Shown here: positions 20,447-29,267 of the stretch, piece by piece
Layout of the letters: the number at the start of each line of letters is the position of its first letter
How positions within the stretch are numbered: the first letter of the stretch is position 1
From: Alistipes shahii WAL 8301
Lineage (GTDB): Bacteria; Bacteroidota; Bacteroidia; Bacteroidales; Rikenellaceae
Direction of reading: 5' to 3'
Length of the DNA stretch: 64,000 bases
Assembly (NCBI RefSeq): GCF_025145845.1
Contig: NZ_CP102253.1
Location: forward strand, 2,542,001 to 2,606,000
Program-made: the position numbers and the translations under genes
The notes under the pieces: generated by a model
The model's database searches: none
Told to the model about the DNA's origin: nothing
What the model saw: only the letters and a program-made list of their open reading frames with translations

Positions 20447-22480
20447 ATGTCTACAACGAATTCAAAACTTACGCGCGTTGCCGATAATATCCGCATCCTT
20501 TCGGCCGCGATGGTCGAGAAGGCCAAGTCGGGGCATCCCGGCGGCGCTATGGGCGGCGCGGATTTCATCACGGTGCTCTTCACCGAGTTCCTGCGTTACG
20601 ACCCCGATAATATGGCGTATCCCTACCGCGACCGTTTCTTCCTCGATCCGGGCCACATGTCGCCGATGCTCTATGCGACGCTCTCGCTGGCCGGGCACTA
20701 TTCGACCGAAGATCTGCAATCGCTGCGCCAGTGGGGCAGCGTGACGCCGGGGCACCCGGAGGTGGACGTGATGCGCGGCGTGGAGAATACGTCGGGACCG
20801 TTGGGACAGGGCCACGCCATGGCGCTGGGAGCCGCCATTGCGGAACGCTTCATGGCCGCCCGTTTCGGCGAGTGGATGGCGCACAAGACCTATGCCTATA
20901 TTTCGGACGGCGCCGTCGAGGAGGAGATTTCGCAGGGCGTGGGCCGCATCGCCGGCCATCTGGGCCTGTCGAACTTCGTGATGTACTACGATTCGAACAA
21001 CATTCAGCTCTCGACGAAGGTCGACGAGGTGATGACCGAGAACGTGGCCATGAAGTACGAGGCGTGGGGCTGGAACGTGTTGTCGATCGACGGGCATAAC
21101 ATCAATGAGATCCGCGAGGCGCTGGTCGCCGCCGAGAGCGAGACCGAGCGTCCGACGCTCATCATCGGCCATACCGTCATGGGCAAGGGCGCCAAAGGCC
21201 CCGCCGGAGAGAGTTTCGAAAACAAAGTCTCGACCCACGGCCAGCCGCTGACGGCCGCCGGGGCCGATTTCGCCGCTACGGTGAAGAACCTGGGCGGCGA
21301 TGCGGAGAATCCGTTCGCCGTCTTCGCGGAGAGCCGCGAGGTCTTCGCCGAACGTCGCGAGGCGTTGAAGGAGTGGGCCGCGAAGCAGGCCGCCGTCGAG
21401 AAGTCGTGGCGCGCGGAGCATAAGGAGCTGGCGCGCAAACTCGACGATTTCCTTTCGGGCAAACTTCCCGAAATCGACTACAAGTCCATCGAGATGAAGG
21501 CCGACGTGGCTACGCGCGCCGCATCGGCGACGGTGCTGGGCGTCTTCGCCGAGAAGATCGACAACATGATCGTGGCTTCGGCCGACCTGTCGAATTCGGA
21601 CAAGACCGACGGTTACCTGAAGAAGACCAAGGCGTTCACGAAGGGCGATTTCAGTGGGAAATTCTTCCAGGCGGGCGTCTCGGAGCTGACGATGGCCTGC
21701 GTTGCGAACGGCATGGCGCTGCACGGCGGCGTGATCCCCGTCTGCGGCACGTTCTTCGTCTTCTCCGATTATATGAAGCCCGCCGTGCGCCTCTCGGCGC
21801 TGATGCGCCTGCATGTGGTCTACGTCTGGACGCACGACTCGTTCCGCGTGGGCGAGGACGGCCCGACGCACCAGCCCGTGGAGCACGAGGCGCAGATCCG
21901 CCTGATGGAGCACCTGCGCAACCACCACGACGAGCGTTCGATGCTCGTGCTGCGTCCGGCCGACGGCGATGAGACCGTCATGGCGTGGAAACTGGCCGTC
22001 GAGGAGCACCGCCCTGTGGCGCTCGTGCTGTCGCGCCAGAACATCAAGACCCTGCCGACGCTGGGCGCCATCCGCCGCGAGGAGGCTGCGCAGGTCGCCA
22101 AGGGCGGTTATGTGGTGATGGATGCCGCCAAACCCGCCGCGGTGCTGATCGCCACGGGTTCGGAGGTCGCAACGCTGGTCGAAGGCGCCGAACTGCTGGC
22201 CGCCGAGGGCATTCCGGTCCGTGTGGTGAACGTCCCGAGCGAGGGGCTGTTCCGCGACCAGCCCCGTTCGTACCAGGAGAGCGTGCTGCCTGCGGGCGTT
22301 GCGCGCTACGGCATGACTTCGGGTCTTCCGGTCAATCTCCGGGGACTGGTGGGCGAGAACGGCGTGATCCACGGTCTCGACCATTTCGGCTGGTCGGCTC
22401 CCTACAAGGTGCTCGACGAGAAGTTCGGCTACAACGGGGCAACCGTCGCCGCCGAAGTGAAAAAGATGCTCGGGAAATAG
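20447..22480 (+). CDS. tkt: Transketolase
   Basis: 677 residues, full length. Thiamine diphosphate domain with KSGHPGGAMGGADF, GPLGQGHAMALG and the metal/TPP region ISDGAVEEEISQG; pyrimidine domain with YVWTHDSFRVGEDGPTHQP; C-terminal domain with FGWSAPYKVLDEKFGYNG. It transfers two-carbon ketol units in the non-oxidative pentose phosphate pathway. It has its own promoter box and does not belong to the clp operon. The last eleven codons plus stop are the first unit of a 72-bp tandem array that continues past the gene. Confidence 0.97.
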   Translation: MSTTNSKLTRVADNIRILSAAMVEKAKSGHPGGAMGGADFITVLFTEFLRYDPDNMAYPYRDRFFLDPGHMSPMLYATLSLAGHYSTEDLQSLRQWGSVTPGHPEVDVMRGVENTSGPLGQGHAMALGAAIAERFMAARFGEWMAHKTYAYISDGAVEEEISQGVGRIAGHLGLSNFVMYYDSNNIQLSTKVDEVMTENVAMKYEAWGWNVLSIDGHNINEIREALVAAESETERPTLIIGHTVMGKGAKGPAGESFENKVSTHGQPLTAAGADFAATVKNLGGDAENPFAVFAESREVFAERREALKEWAAKQAAVEKSWRAEHKELARKLDDFLSGKLPEIDYKSIEMKADVATRAASATVLGVFAEKIDNMIVASADLSNSDKTDGYLKKTKAFTKGDFSGKFFQAGVSELTMACVANGMALHGGVIPVCGTFFVFSDYMKPAVRLSALMRLHVVYVWTHDSFRVGEDGPTHQPVEHEAQIRLMEHLRNHHDERSMLVLRPADGDETVMAWKLAVEEHRPVALVLSRQNIKTLPTLGAIRREEAAQVAKGGYVVMDAAKPAAVLIATGSEVATLVEGAELLAAEGIPVRVVNVPSEGLFRDQPRSYQESVLPAGVARYGMTSGLPVNLRGLVGENGVIHGLDHFGWSAPYKVLDEKFGYNGATVAAEVKKMLGK

Positions 22481-22748
22481 CGGAGACCGTCCGGGTTCGG
22501 CGGCAACGATTTTCGAGTTGCCGCCGAAGTGAAAAAGATGCTCGGAAAATAGCGGAGACCGTCCGGGTTCGGCGGCAACGATTTTCGAGTTGCCGCCGAA
22601 GTGAAGAAGATGCTCGGGAAATAGCGGAGACCGTCCGGGTTCGGCGGCAACGATTTTCGAGTCGCCGCCGAAGTGAAAAAGATGCTCGGGAAATAGCGGA
22701 GACCGTCCGGGTTCGGCGGCAACGATTTTCGGGTCGCCGCCGAAGTGA
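22445..22748. repeat. 72-bp tandem array copying the transketolase 3' end
   Basis: Units start at 22445, 22517, 22589 and 22661, with a 16-base fifth start at 22733. The first unit holds the real last codons and TAG stop of transketolase plus 36 bp of downstream DNA; later units are nearly identical. 72 bp is 24 codons, so each copy ends with the same in-frame TAG. Every junction gives a hairpin: TTCGGCGGCAAC, loop of nine, GTTGCCGCCGAA (perfect at 22496-22528 and the next junction; one mismatch in the last two). Confidence 0.95.
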
Positions 22749-22770
22749 CCTATATATAGAATGTGCAGGA

Positions 22771-22800
22771 GCCACCGCCCGACGCGGTGGCTTTTGTTTT
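22771..22800 (+). terminator. Terminator downstream of transketolase array
   Basis: Stem GCCACCGC (22771-22778) / GCGGTGGC (22784-22791) followed by TTTTGTTTT. Confidence 0.85.
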
Positions 22801-22828
22801 GCAGATTCCGAAATTATGCCTATCTTTG
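22798..22828 (+). promoter_or_regulatory. Promoter of metK
   Basis: TTTG (22798-22801), exactly 19 bases, TATCTTTG (22821-22828): full consensus match. The expected start near 22835 places the riboswitch at the very 5' end of the mRNA. The -33 box lies just after the T run of the preceding terminator. Confidence 0.85.
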
Positions 22829-22853
22829 CAGTCCCGTCTGTCAAGCGGGGAAA

Positions 22854-22905
22854 TGTGGAAAGATTTGACTGATTGCAAACCACAATAAAAAATCGCTAAA
22901 ACAGC
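22854..22905 (+). promoter_or_regulatory. SAM-II type (SAM-alpha) riboswitch upstream of metK
   Basis: P1 stem TGTGG (22854-22858) / CCACA (22880-22884). Its loop contains the conserved GATTT and the P2 half CTGATT (22869-22874), which can pair as a pseudoknot with AATC (22891-22894) and CAG (22902-22904), leaving the conserved GCTAAA (22895-22900) in between. This is the H-type pseudoknot arrangement known for SAM-II. The gene it precedes makes SAM, so feedback control is expected. The pseudoknot lies about 60 nt before the start codon. Confidence 0.82.
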
Positions 22906-22965
22906 ACATTTTTTATTTTCAACAGCCAATTTTTCCCATTTTATACGTTTAACCATTAAAAATGT

Positions 22966-24276
22966 ATGAAAATGGGCTTTTTATTTACATCGGAATCGGT
23001 GTCCGAAGGACATCCCGACAAGGTTTCGGATCAGATTTCCGATGCAATCCTCGACGAATTCCTGCGCCGCGACGCCAACTCGAAAGTCGCCTGCGAAACC
23101 CTTTGCACCACGGGACTCGTGGTCGTGGCGGGTGAAGTGCGCTCGGAGGCGTATGTCGATGTGCAGGGCGTGGCGCGCCGCGTGATCAACCGCATCGGCT
23201 ACACCCGGAGCGACTATCAGTTCGACGGCAACTCGTGCGGCATTCTGTCGGCCATTCACGAACAGTCGTCGGACATCAACCAGGGCGTCGTCCGCGAAGC
23301 CGAGGAGGAGCAGGGCGCCGGCGACCAGGGCATCATGTTCGGCTACGCCTGCAACGAGACCCGCGAGATGATGCCCGCGACGCTGATCCTGTCGCACGTG
23401 ATCCTCAAGGAGCTGGCCGTCATCCGCCGCGAAGGCGAGGTGATGACCTATCTGCGTCCCGACTCGAAGTCGCAGGTCACGATCGAGTACGACGAGACGA
23501 CGAACAAGCCGCTGCGCGTGCATACGATCGTCGTCTCGACGCAGCACGACGAGTTCATCCTCCCGGGCGAGGGCCGCAGCGAGAAGGAGGCGGAAAAACA
23601 GATGCAGGACAAAATCCGCGAGGACGTGCGCACGATTCTCATTCCGCGGGTCAAGGCGCGTCTGGAGCGCGCCGGCGACCAGCTGGCCGCACTGATCGGC
23701 GACGACTACATCCTGCACGTGAACCCCACGGGCAAGTTCGTGATCGGAGGGCCTCACGGAGACACGGGACTTACGGGCCGCAAGATCATCGTCGACACCT
23801 ACGGCGGCCGCGGCGCGCACGGCGGCGGCGCCTTTTCGGGCAAGGACTCGTCCAAAGTGGACCGTTCGGCGGCCTATGCCGCGCGCCACATCGCCAAGAA
23901 CCTCGTGGCGGCGGGCGTCGCCGACCAGATTCTGGTCGAGTTGAGCTACGCCATCGGCATCGCGCAGCCGCTGTCGATCTACGTCGATACCTACAATTCA
24001 CCCCGTCCCGCGGCGTTGGCCGGCATGACCGACGGCGAGATCGCCCGCCGCATCGGGAAGCTCTTCGACCTGCGTCCCGCGGCCATCGTGAAGCGTTTCG
24101 GCCTGAAAAACCCGATCTTCGAGGCGACGGCCTCCTACGGGCATTTCGGCAATCGTCCTTATACGAAGGTGGAGAAGGTCTGGGAGAACGGCGTCGAGAC
24201 CGAGCGCGAAATCGAGTTCTTCGGCTGGGAGAAACTCGATGCCGTGGAGCAGATCAAGCGGGAGTTCGGCCTTTAG
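22966..24276 (+). CDS. metK: S-adenosylmethionine synthetase
   Basis: 436 residues. Signatures: SEGHPDKVSDQISDAILD (methionine/ATP binding), GDQGIMFGYA, the P-loop-like GGPHGDTGLTGRKIIVDTYGG and GGGAFSGKDSSKVDRSAAYA. It makes SAM from methionine and ATP, closing the cycle with metH and metF in this window. Two possible starts are three bases short of each other in the frame (MKM at 22966 and MGFLF at 22972); the family usually begins like the second. A SAM-II type riboswitch and a consensus promoter precede it. Confidence 0.97.
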   Translation: MKMGFLFTSESVSEGHPDKVSDQISDAILDEFLRRDANSKVACETLCTTGLVVVAGEVRSEAYVDVQGVARRVINRIGYTRSDYQFDGNSCGILSAIHEQSSDINQGVVREAEEEQGAGDQGIMFGYACNETREMMPATLILSHVILKELAVIRREGEVMTYLRPDSKSQVTIEYDETTNKPLRVHTIVVSTQHDEFILPGEGRSEKEAEKQMQDKIREDVRTILIPRVKARLERAGDQLAALIGDDYILHVNPTGKFVIGGPHGDTGLTGRKIIVDTYGGRGAHGGGAFSGKDSSKVDRSAAYAARHIAKNLVAAGVADQILVELSYAIGIAQPLSIYVDTYNSPRPAALAGMTDGEIARRIGKLFDLRPAAIVKRFGLKNPIFEATASYGHFGNRPYTKVEKVWENGVETEREIEFFGWEKLDAVEQIKREFGL

Positions 24277-24291
24277 CGTCCGGATACGCTG

Positions 24292-24329
24292 AAAAATCGG
24301 GGCGTCCGTGCAGGATGTCCCGATTTTTG
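24292..24329 (+). terminator. Terminator of metK
   Basis: Imperfect 16-bp stem: AAAAATCGGGGCGTCC (24292-24307) with GGATGTCCCGATTTTT (24313-24328), ending in T5. Confidence 0.85.
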
Positions 24330-24450
24330 TGCGAAAAGGACATACTAACCGGACGTTATTGTGCGTTTGTCCTTCGAAATTGAAATTTAAACGTACAGCT
24401 TATGTAATGAAGTTGCCTCTGATTAATAGAACCAAAACATTTAATTCATT

Positions 24451-25932
24451 ATGAAAAAGGCATTTTTGATTTTAGGACTCGTAGCCGTGTCGGCCGCAGC
24501 CGGCGGACTGACGGCTTGGACGGTTTCCGCGGACCGCGGAGGTTCCGTCGCATACATCGAGCGCGAGGTGGAACGTACGCCCGCGCTGGGAACCCAGTTT
24601 ACGTCTTACCAGGCCGAGCAGTATCCCGACCTCACCTACGCCGCCGAGAATGCGGTGAAGGCCGTCGTGAACATCGAGGCCATCCAGCAGGTCGAGATGC
24701 CCCAGCGCCGGGGCTACGATCCGTTTCTGGAGTTCTTCGGAATCCCGCAGGATTACGGCCGCGGCGACGGAGGTCCGCAGTACCGCGAGCAGCGGGCCGG
24801 CGGTTCGGGCGTGATTATTTCGGAGGACGGCTATATCGTGACGAACAACCACGTCGTGGACGGGGCTTCGAAACTCAAGGTGAAGCTCAACGACGGGCGT
24901 TCGTTCGACGCCAAACTCATCGGCAAGGATTCGGCGACGGACCTCGCGCTGCTGAAGGTCGAGGCCAAGGGGCTGCCTACGCTGGCTTTCGGATCGTCCG
25001 ATGCGCTGCGTCTGGGCGAATGGGTGCTGGCGATCGGTTCGCCGTTCGACTTGCAGTCGACCATCACGGCCGGCATCGTGAGCGCCAAGGCGCGGCAGCT
25101 GGGAGCCATTCCCAACGATTTCAGGATCGAGTCGTTCATCCAGACCGACGCGGCGGTGAACCCCGGCAACTCGGGCGGTGCGCTGGTCAACACCCACGGC
25201 GAGCTGGTGGGCATCAACACGCTGATCAAGTCGCAGACGGGAAGCTACGTGGGCTATTCGTTCGCCATTCCCGAGTCGATCGTCCGCAAGGTGGTGGTCG
25301 ATCTGAAGGAGTTCGGCGTCGTGCAGCGCGCCCTGCTGGGCGTACAGTTCCGCGTCGTGGATCAGGATTTCCTCGATACGGAGGGCAAAGAGTTGGGCAT
25401 CAATGATCTGGGCGGCGCCTACGTGGCCGCAGTTGTCGAGGGCGGAGCCGCTTCGGAGGCCGGAATCCGCAAGGGAGACGTGATTCTGGACATTGATGGC
25501 GTGAAAATTGTTGAGCCTTCGACGCTTCAGGAGCAGATCGCCAAACGCCGACCCAACGATACGGTTAAATTATCCGTAAAAAGAGACGGAAAGGTGAAAC
25601 AATTTGACGTTACTTTGCGTAATAAAGCAGGTAAAACGGAATTGGTTACCAAGGAGGACGTCGATGTTGTCGATGCGCTCGGAGGTAAGTTCGCCGATGC
25701 GGGCGCCAAACTGTGCCGCGAACTTGACATCAAGGGCGGCGTGCAGGTGGTCGGCATCAAGGCCGACGGAATTCTGGCCCGCGCCCGTGTTAAACAGGGA
25801 TTTGTGATCACTCACATCAACGACCGCCCGGTCTATTCGCTCGGCGACATGCAGCGGATGACGGAGAAGGTCCGTTCGATCGACGGCGTTTATCCCAACG
25901 GCCGTTCGGCAAGCTACACGCTGGTGGAGTAA
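24451..25932 (+). CDS. degQ: HtrA/Deg-family periplasmic serine protease with two PDZ domains
   Basis: 493 residues. N-terminal signal or membrane anchor (about residues 1-26), then a trypsin-like domain with catalytic His in TNNHVVDGA, Asp in SATDLALLKV and Ser in NPGNSGGALV, then two PDZ domains (about 285-380 and 395-490; GVKIVEPSTLQEQIA and HINDRPVYSLGDMQ mark their ends). It degrades or refolds misfolded envelope proteins. It precedes rpoD by 57 bp on the same strand; no terminator is evident between them. Close to DegP/DegQ in layout; which of the names fits cannot be decided. Confidence 0.93.
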   Translation: MKKAFLILGLVAVSAAAGGLTAWTVSADRGGSVAYIEREVERTPALGTQFTSYQAEQYPDLTYAAENAVKAVVNIEAIQQVEMPQRRGYDPFLEFFGIPQDYGRGDGGPQYREQRAGGSGVIISEDGYIVTNNHVVDGASKLKVKLNDGRSFDAKLIGKDSATDLALLKVEAKGLPTLAFGSSDALRLGEWVLAIGSPFDLQSTITAGIVSAKARQLGAIPNDFRIESFIQTDAAVNPGNSGGALVNTHGELVGINTLIKSQTGSYVGYSFAIPESIVRKVVVDLKEFGVVQRALLGVQFRVVDQDFLDTEGKELGINDLGGAYVAAVVEGGAASEAGIRKGDVILDIDGVKIVEPSTLQEQIAKRRPNDTVKLSVKRDGKVKQFDVTLRNKAGKTELVTKEDVDVVDALGGKFADAGAKLCRELDIKGGVQVVGIKADGILARARVKQGFVITHINDRPVYSLGDMQRMTEKVRSIDGVYPNGRSASYTLVE

Positions 25933-25989
25933 ATCGCAGCCCGGGCGGGTTTATGGATTGCAGTATTATTAGGATAGTTAGAAAAAAAT

Positions 25990-26850
25990 ATGCGTCAATT
26001 AAAGATTACAAAGTCCATCACCAACCGCGAAAGCGCCTCGCTGGACAAGTACTTGCAGGAAATCGGCAAGGAGGAGCTTATCACGGTCGAGGAGGAGGTG
26101 GAACTCGCCCAGCGAATTAAAAAAGGAGACCAGGAAGCGCTTGAGAAGCTCACCAAAGCCAACCTGCGTTTCGTGGTGTCCGTCGCCAAACAATACCAGA
26201 ATCAGGGATTGAGCCTCCCGGACCTGATCAACGAGGGCAACCTCGGGCTGATCAAGGCCGCCGAGAAGTTCGACGAGACCCGCGGTTTCAAGTTCATCTC
26301 CTATGCCGTGTGGTGGATTCGTCAGTCGATTCTCCAGGCTTTGGCCGAGCAGTCGCGCATCGTGCGTCTGCCGCTCAACCAGGTGGGTTCGCTGAACAAG
26401 ATCAACAAGGCGTTCGCACGCTTCGAGCAGGAGCACGAGCGCACGCCGTCGCCCGAAGAGCTGGCTACGGAACTGGAACTCCCGAAGGAGAAGGTCACCG
26501 ACACGCTGCGTGTCGCCGGCCGCCACGTATCGGTCGACGCTCCGTTCGCCGACGGCGAGGACAACTCGCTGCTGGATGTGCTGGTGAATCCCGATTCGCC
26601 CAATGCCGACCGCGGGCTGATCAACGAGTCGCTGTCGACCGAGGTGGACCGTGCGTTGGAGACCCTCACGGAGCGTGAGCGCGACATCATCAAGTACTTT
26701 TTCGGCATCGGAACCTCGGAGATGACTCTCGAAGAGATCGGCGAGAAGTTCGACCTGACGCGCGAGCGCGTGCGTCAGATCAAAGAGAAGGCGATTCGCC
26801 GTCTCCGGCATTCGTCGCGGTCGAAACTCCTGAAATCCTATTTGGGATAA
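25990..26850 (+). CDS. rpoD: RNA polymerase primary sigma factor (Bacteroidetes sigma-ABfr type)
   Basis: 286 residues, short because region 1.1 and the long non-conserved insert are missing, which is the Bacteroidetes norm. Region 1.2 (ASLDKYLQEIGKEELIT), region 2 (ANLRFVVSVAKQYQNQGLSLPDLINEGNLGL, FKFISYAVWWIRQSI), region 3 and region 4 (TLEEIGEKFDLTRERVRQIKEKAIRRLR) are complete. This factor reads the TTTG / TAnnTTTG promoters noted throughout the window. Followed by a strong terminator. Confidence 0.97.
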   Translation: MRQLKITKSITNRESASLDKYLQEIGKEELITVEEEVELAQRIKKGDQEALEKLTKANLRFVVSVAKQYQNQGLSLPDLINEGNLGLIKAAEKFDETRGFKFISYAVWWIRQSILQALAEQSRIVRLPLNQVGSLNKINKAFARFEQEHERTPSPEELATELELPKEKVTDTLRVAGRHVSVDAPFADGEDNSLLDVLVNPDSPNADRGLINESLSTEVDRALETLTERERDIIKYFFGIGTSEMTLEEIGEKFDLTRERVRQIKEKAIRRLRHSSRSKLLKSYLG

Positions 26851-26865
26851 AGTTTATGGGATTAG

Positions 26866-26900
26866 AAAACCGGTCGTGTTGTATACACGACCGGTTTTTT
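26866..26900. terminator. Bidirectional terminator between rpoD and the ABC operon
   Basis: 14-bp perfect stem AAAACCGGTCGTGT (26866-26879) / ACACGACCGGTTTT (26885-26898), 5-base loop, T6 on the plus side and A4 giving T4 on the minus side; it serves the convergent rpoD and the leftward operon. Confidence 0.88.
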
Positions 26901-26905
26901 GGTGT

Positions 26906-27274
26906 CTAATCTTCGTTGATCGGTTGTGGCTTGCCGTTGCGCAGGAAACTTTTCAGGTCGGGTAGTGTGACGTAGCCGTACGACGTTCCCGAAATGTAGA
27001 GCGTATCGCCGCAAATGCGTAGGGGCGTGGTCTCTGGATCGAATGGGCTCCAGAAACCGAGCGTTTGCGAACTTTTTCGTCCCCGACTGGCTTGGATGTA
27101 ATTGTCGCCTTCGACCGAGAGAACGTGGATCGAAGTCTTTTCCAGTTGTGTAATGAGCGCTTTGCCCGATGCTTCGGCCCGTTTGTACTCCTTCAGGACT
27201 GCCGCGCTGTTGCCGGCGGTAAAGAGCAGGTAGGCGGCAAATGCCGTCGAGAGGATTTTATTGCTTGTTTTCAT
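26906..27274 (-). CDS. Small exported or anchored protein of the GntR-ABC operon, unknown function
   Basis: 122 residues with a hydrophobic N-terminus (about 5-26, ILSTAFAAYLLFTAGNSAA) and a short remainder containing LRICGDTLYISGTSYGYVTLPDL. I do not recognise a named family; the end resembles the beta-strand repeats of DUF4097-like adhesive domains seen in other Bacteroidetes YtrA operons, but only one or two strands are present, so it may be a shortened relative. Its start overlaps the GntR gene by 17 bp, so it is co-translated with the regulator. Confidence 0.6.
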   Translation of the reverse strand: MKTSNKILSTAFAAYLLFTAGNSAAVLKEYKRAEASGKALITQLEKTSIHVLSVEGDNYIQASRGRKSSQTLGFWSPFDPETTPLRICGDTLYISGTSYGYVTLPDLKSFLRNGKPQPINED

Positions 27275-27641
27275 GACTTTTCCGTTTTAAATAGTTGTTG
27301 TGGAGAGTCTGCAGGTCGTTCATGTCAATGCCCAGTTCGTCCATGCGGGCGAACATGGTGTGCAGTTCGACCCGAATGAATTCGTGTCGCTGGGCTTCGA
27401 GTGTCCGAGCCTGCGAGCCTTCGGCGACGAAGAATCCCATGCCGCGGCGGATAAGGATCAGTCCGTCGCTTCCGAGTTTATCGTACGCCCGCATCACCGT
27501 GTTGGGGTTGACTTGTAGTGTCACGGCGAGTTCGCGTATCGAGGGGATGCGCTCCCGCTCGGGCCAACGGCCGGAGACGATGGCGCGGCAGGCGTGGTCG
27601 TAGATCTGGAGCCAGATCGGCTGGTTGTCGTTGAATTGCAT
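27258..27641 (-). CDS. GntR family regulator, YtrA subfamily
   Basis: 127 residues: an N-terminal winged helix-turn-helix (IRELAVTLQVNPNTVMRAYDKLGSDGLI) and only a short C-terminal helical tail of about 50 residues, which is the YtrA-type layout. Regulators of this type control the ABC transporter operons they are encoded in. The predicted operator at 29251-29266, at the start of this operon, fits autoregulation. Located third in the operon, 7 bp after the permease gene. Confidence 0.88.
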   Translation of the reverse strand: MQFNDNQPIWLQIYDHACRAIVSGRWPERERIPSIRELAVTLQVNPNTVMRAYDKLGSDGLILIRRGMGFFVAEGSQARTLEAQRHEFIRVELHTMFARMDELGIDMNDLQTLHNNYLKRKSHENKQ

Positions 27642-27648
27642 GGCCGGA

Positions 27649-28389
27649 TTATTTGAGAGTTTTTTCCCGGAGCTTGAAATATCCGGTCACCCAGCTTACG
27701 AGAGTCCAGTATCCGAAGATCATCGTGTAGGCGCCGTATTCCGGGAGTTGCTTCCGGAGCGGAAAAGAGAGCCTTGCGGTGTCGGAGTGTATGTTGACAG
27801 TGAATTCGGAAAAGGGAATGCGGACGAATAATCCGTCTGATGGCATCAGTACCCAGTAGTAGATGATGAAGAATAGGATGAAAGCTCCGGCGAGCAGCAG
27901 GAATATTTTCATCGGGTATTCCTTGCCCCAGCAACAGGCCAGCAGCAGCCCGGCCTGCACCGTGAAGATCGTCAGCCATGTAGGATAGATCATGATTCGG
28001 ATGATGTTGCCGTCGGGGATGTCTGCCGCGGCTGTGACAGGCCACAAGACGAGGCTGAAAAGCAGGGTGGCGATAACCGTTGTGTTGAACCAGATGAAGA
28101 GGTATTTCTCCGCCGCCGTGACAGGCAGCGTGTAGGAGCGTACCATCGGCAGCCGCTTGTAGAGGTTACGGCAGCTCAAGCGGGTGACGTAATACATGAA
28201 TCCCAACATCGTGAAGCAGGCGGTTACGCGGAATTCCCCCGGATCACTGCGCCATGATCCGTAAAACCACGCGAAGACAGAGAGCAGAATCAGAATTGCC
28301 AGCAGGCCGTAGCCGTAGTAGCGGGCATTTTCAACGTAATGTTTGCGTGCATATAATACAGTGCGCCGAAAAGAGATGGAGTTATTCAT
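27649..28389 (-). CDS. ABC transporter permease-like membrane protein
   Basis: 246 residues with about six hydrophobic segments (GYGLLAILILLSVFAWFYG, ITVFTVQAGLLLACCWG-like, IFLLLAGAFILFFIIYYW). There is no ATP-binding motif. Between the segments are short polar loops. The start overlaps the ATPase gene by 8 bp, so the two form one exporter. The substrate is unknown; YtrA-linked transporters in Firmicutes respond to cell-wall antibiotics, and here that is only a possibility. Confidence 0.75.
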   Translation of the reverse strand: MNNSISFRRTVLYARKHYVENARYYGYGLLAILILLSVFAWFYGSWRSDPGEFRVTACFTMLGFMYYVTRLSCRNLYKRLPMVRSYTLPVTAAEKYLFIWFNTTVIATLLFSLVLWPVTAAADIPDGNIIRIMIYPTWLTIFTVQAGLLLACCWGKEYPMKIFLLLAGAFILFFIIYYWVLMPSDGLFVRIPFSEFTVNIHSDTARLSFPLRKQLPEYGAYTMIFGYWTLVSWVTGYFKLREKTLK

Positions 28390-29227
28390 GATTGGTGGGA
28401 TTTGTGTGAAGAATCGAGGGAATGGTCATGCGGTCGTGGGTGGTGGCTGCGAAGATCAGTTCGAGGTCCGGACGGCTTTCCCGGCCGGTCGTATTGAGGG
28501 CGATGCCCTCTTCGCCCGAGAACGAGGGGGTGCTGTAAATCGCTTTCGCGTCTGCGGGCAACGGCCCAAACGTGAGGCGGTGCGACAATTCTTCCGTGGT
28601 TGCGGCGAGCACAAGGCCCTGTTCGTCGAGGATGACGATTTTGTCGATCAGGTTCTCGACTTCGCGGACTTGATGGGTCGAGATCACGATGGTGCGTTTC
28701 TCGTCGGCGTAGGCCGCCAACAGGCTGCGTAGGATTGTTTTCGACGGGATGTCCAGACCGTTGGTCGGTTCGTCGAGTAGCAGGAACTGTGGATTGCAGG
28801 CGAGTGCGAAGGCGATGTAGCCTTTTTTGCGCTGGCCCATGGACATGTCGTGGGGATTTTGTGACGGATCGATTTCGAGTGCTTCGCAATGACTTTCGAA
28901 CATTTCTGCTGAATAACCGGGGTAGAAGACACCTGTGTGTGAGGCAAAACGGCGGAGTGGAATATTCGGCAGGCTCAGTTCTTCCGGGATCAGCATCAGC
29001 CTGGACAGAAAATCCACGCTCCGCTGCCGCGGGGTGAATCCATCGACGGCAATGTGCCCTGTATCGGGTTCGAGCAGTCCGCAGATAAGTTGCAGCAGCG
29101 TGCTTTTGCCAGTGCCGTTGCGTCCCAGCAGGCCGTGGATGTGCCCTTCGCCGAACGTCAGCGAGAGATCTGCGAAAACCTTCCGGCGACGGTTGTAACC
29201 GAAAGAAACGTTTTGAAAAGCAATCAT
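28382..29227 (-). CDS. ABC transporter ATP-binding protein
   Basis: 281 residues. Walker A GRNGTGKST, Q-loop region, Walker B FLLLDEPTNGLDIPSKT and H-loop VISTHQVRE are present. The signature loop is DMSMGQRKKGYIA instead of the canonical LSGGQ, a form common in YtrB/bacitracin-type exporters. The C-terminal extension (from about residue 220) is of unknown function. It is the first gene of the operon and has a consensus promoter and a palindromic operator directly upstream. Confidence 0.92.
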   Translation of the reverse strand: MIAFQNVSFGYNRRRKVFADLSLTFGEGHIHGLLGRNGTGKSTLLQLICGLLEPDTGHIAVDGFTPRQRSVDFLSRLMLIPEELSLPNIPLRRFASHTGVFYPGYSAEMFESHCEALEIDPSQNPHDMSMGQRKKGYIAFALACNPQFLLLDEPTNGLDIPSKTILRSLLAAYADEKRTIVISTHQVREVENLIDKIVILDEQGLVLAATTEELSHRLTFGPLPADAKAIYSTPSFSGEEGIALNTTGRESRPDLELIFAATTHDRMTIPSILHTNPTNHE

Positions 29228-29250
29228 GGCTGTTATTGTTTTTGTGTATT

Positions 29251-29266
29251 AGTGTAGTAGTACACT
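29251..29266 (-). promoter_or_regulatory. Palindromic operator (probable GntR/YtrA site)
   Basis: AGTGTA (29251-29256), GTAG, TACACT (29261-29266): a perfect inverted repeat of the AGTGTA type bound by YtrA-like regulators. It covers the expected transcription start, 24 bp before the ATPase start codon. Confidence 0.75.
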
Positions 29267-29267
29267 A

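Noticed and set aside
22429..22722. Repetitive proline-rich minus-strand protein over the transketolase array
   Set aside because: Translation of a DNA tandem repeat whose unit is a multiple of three; no start context or promoter.
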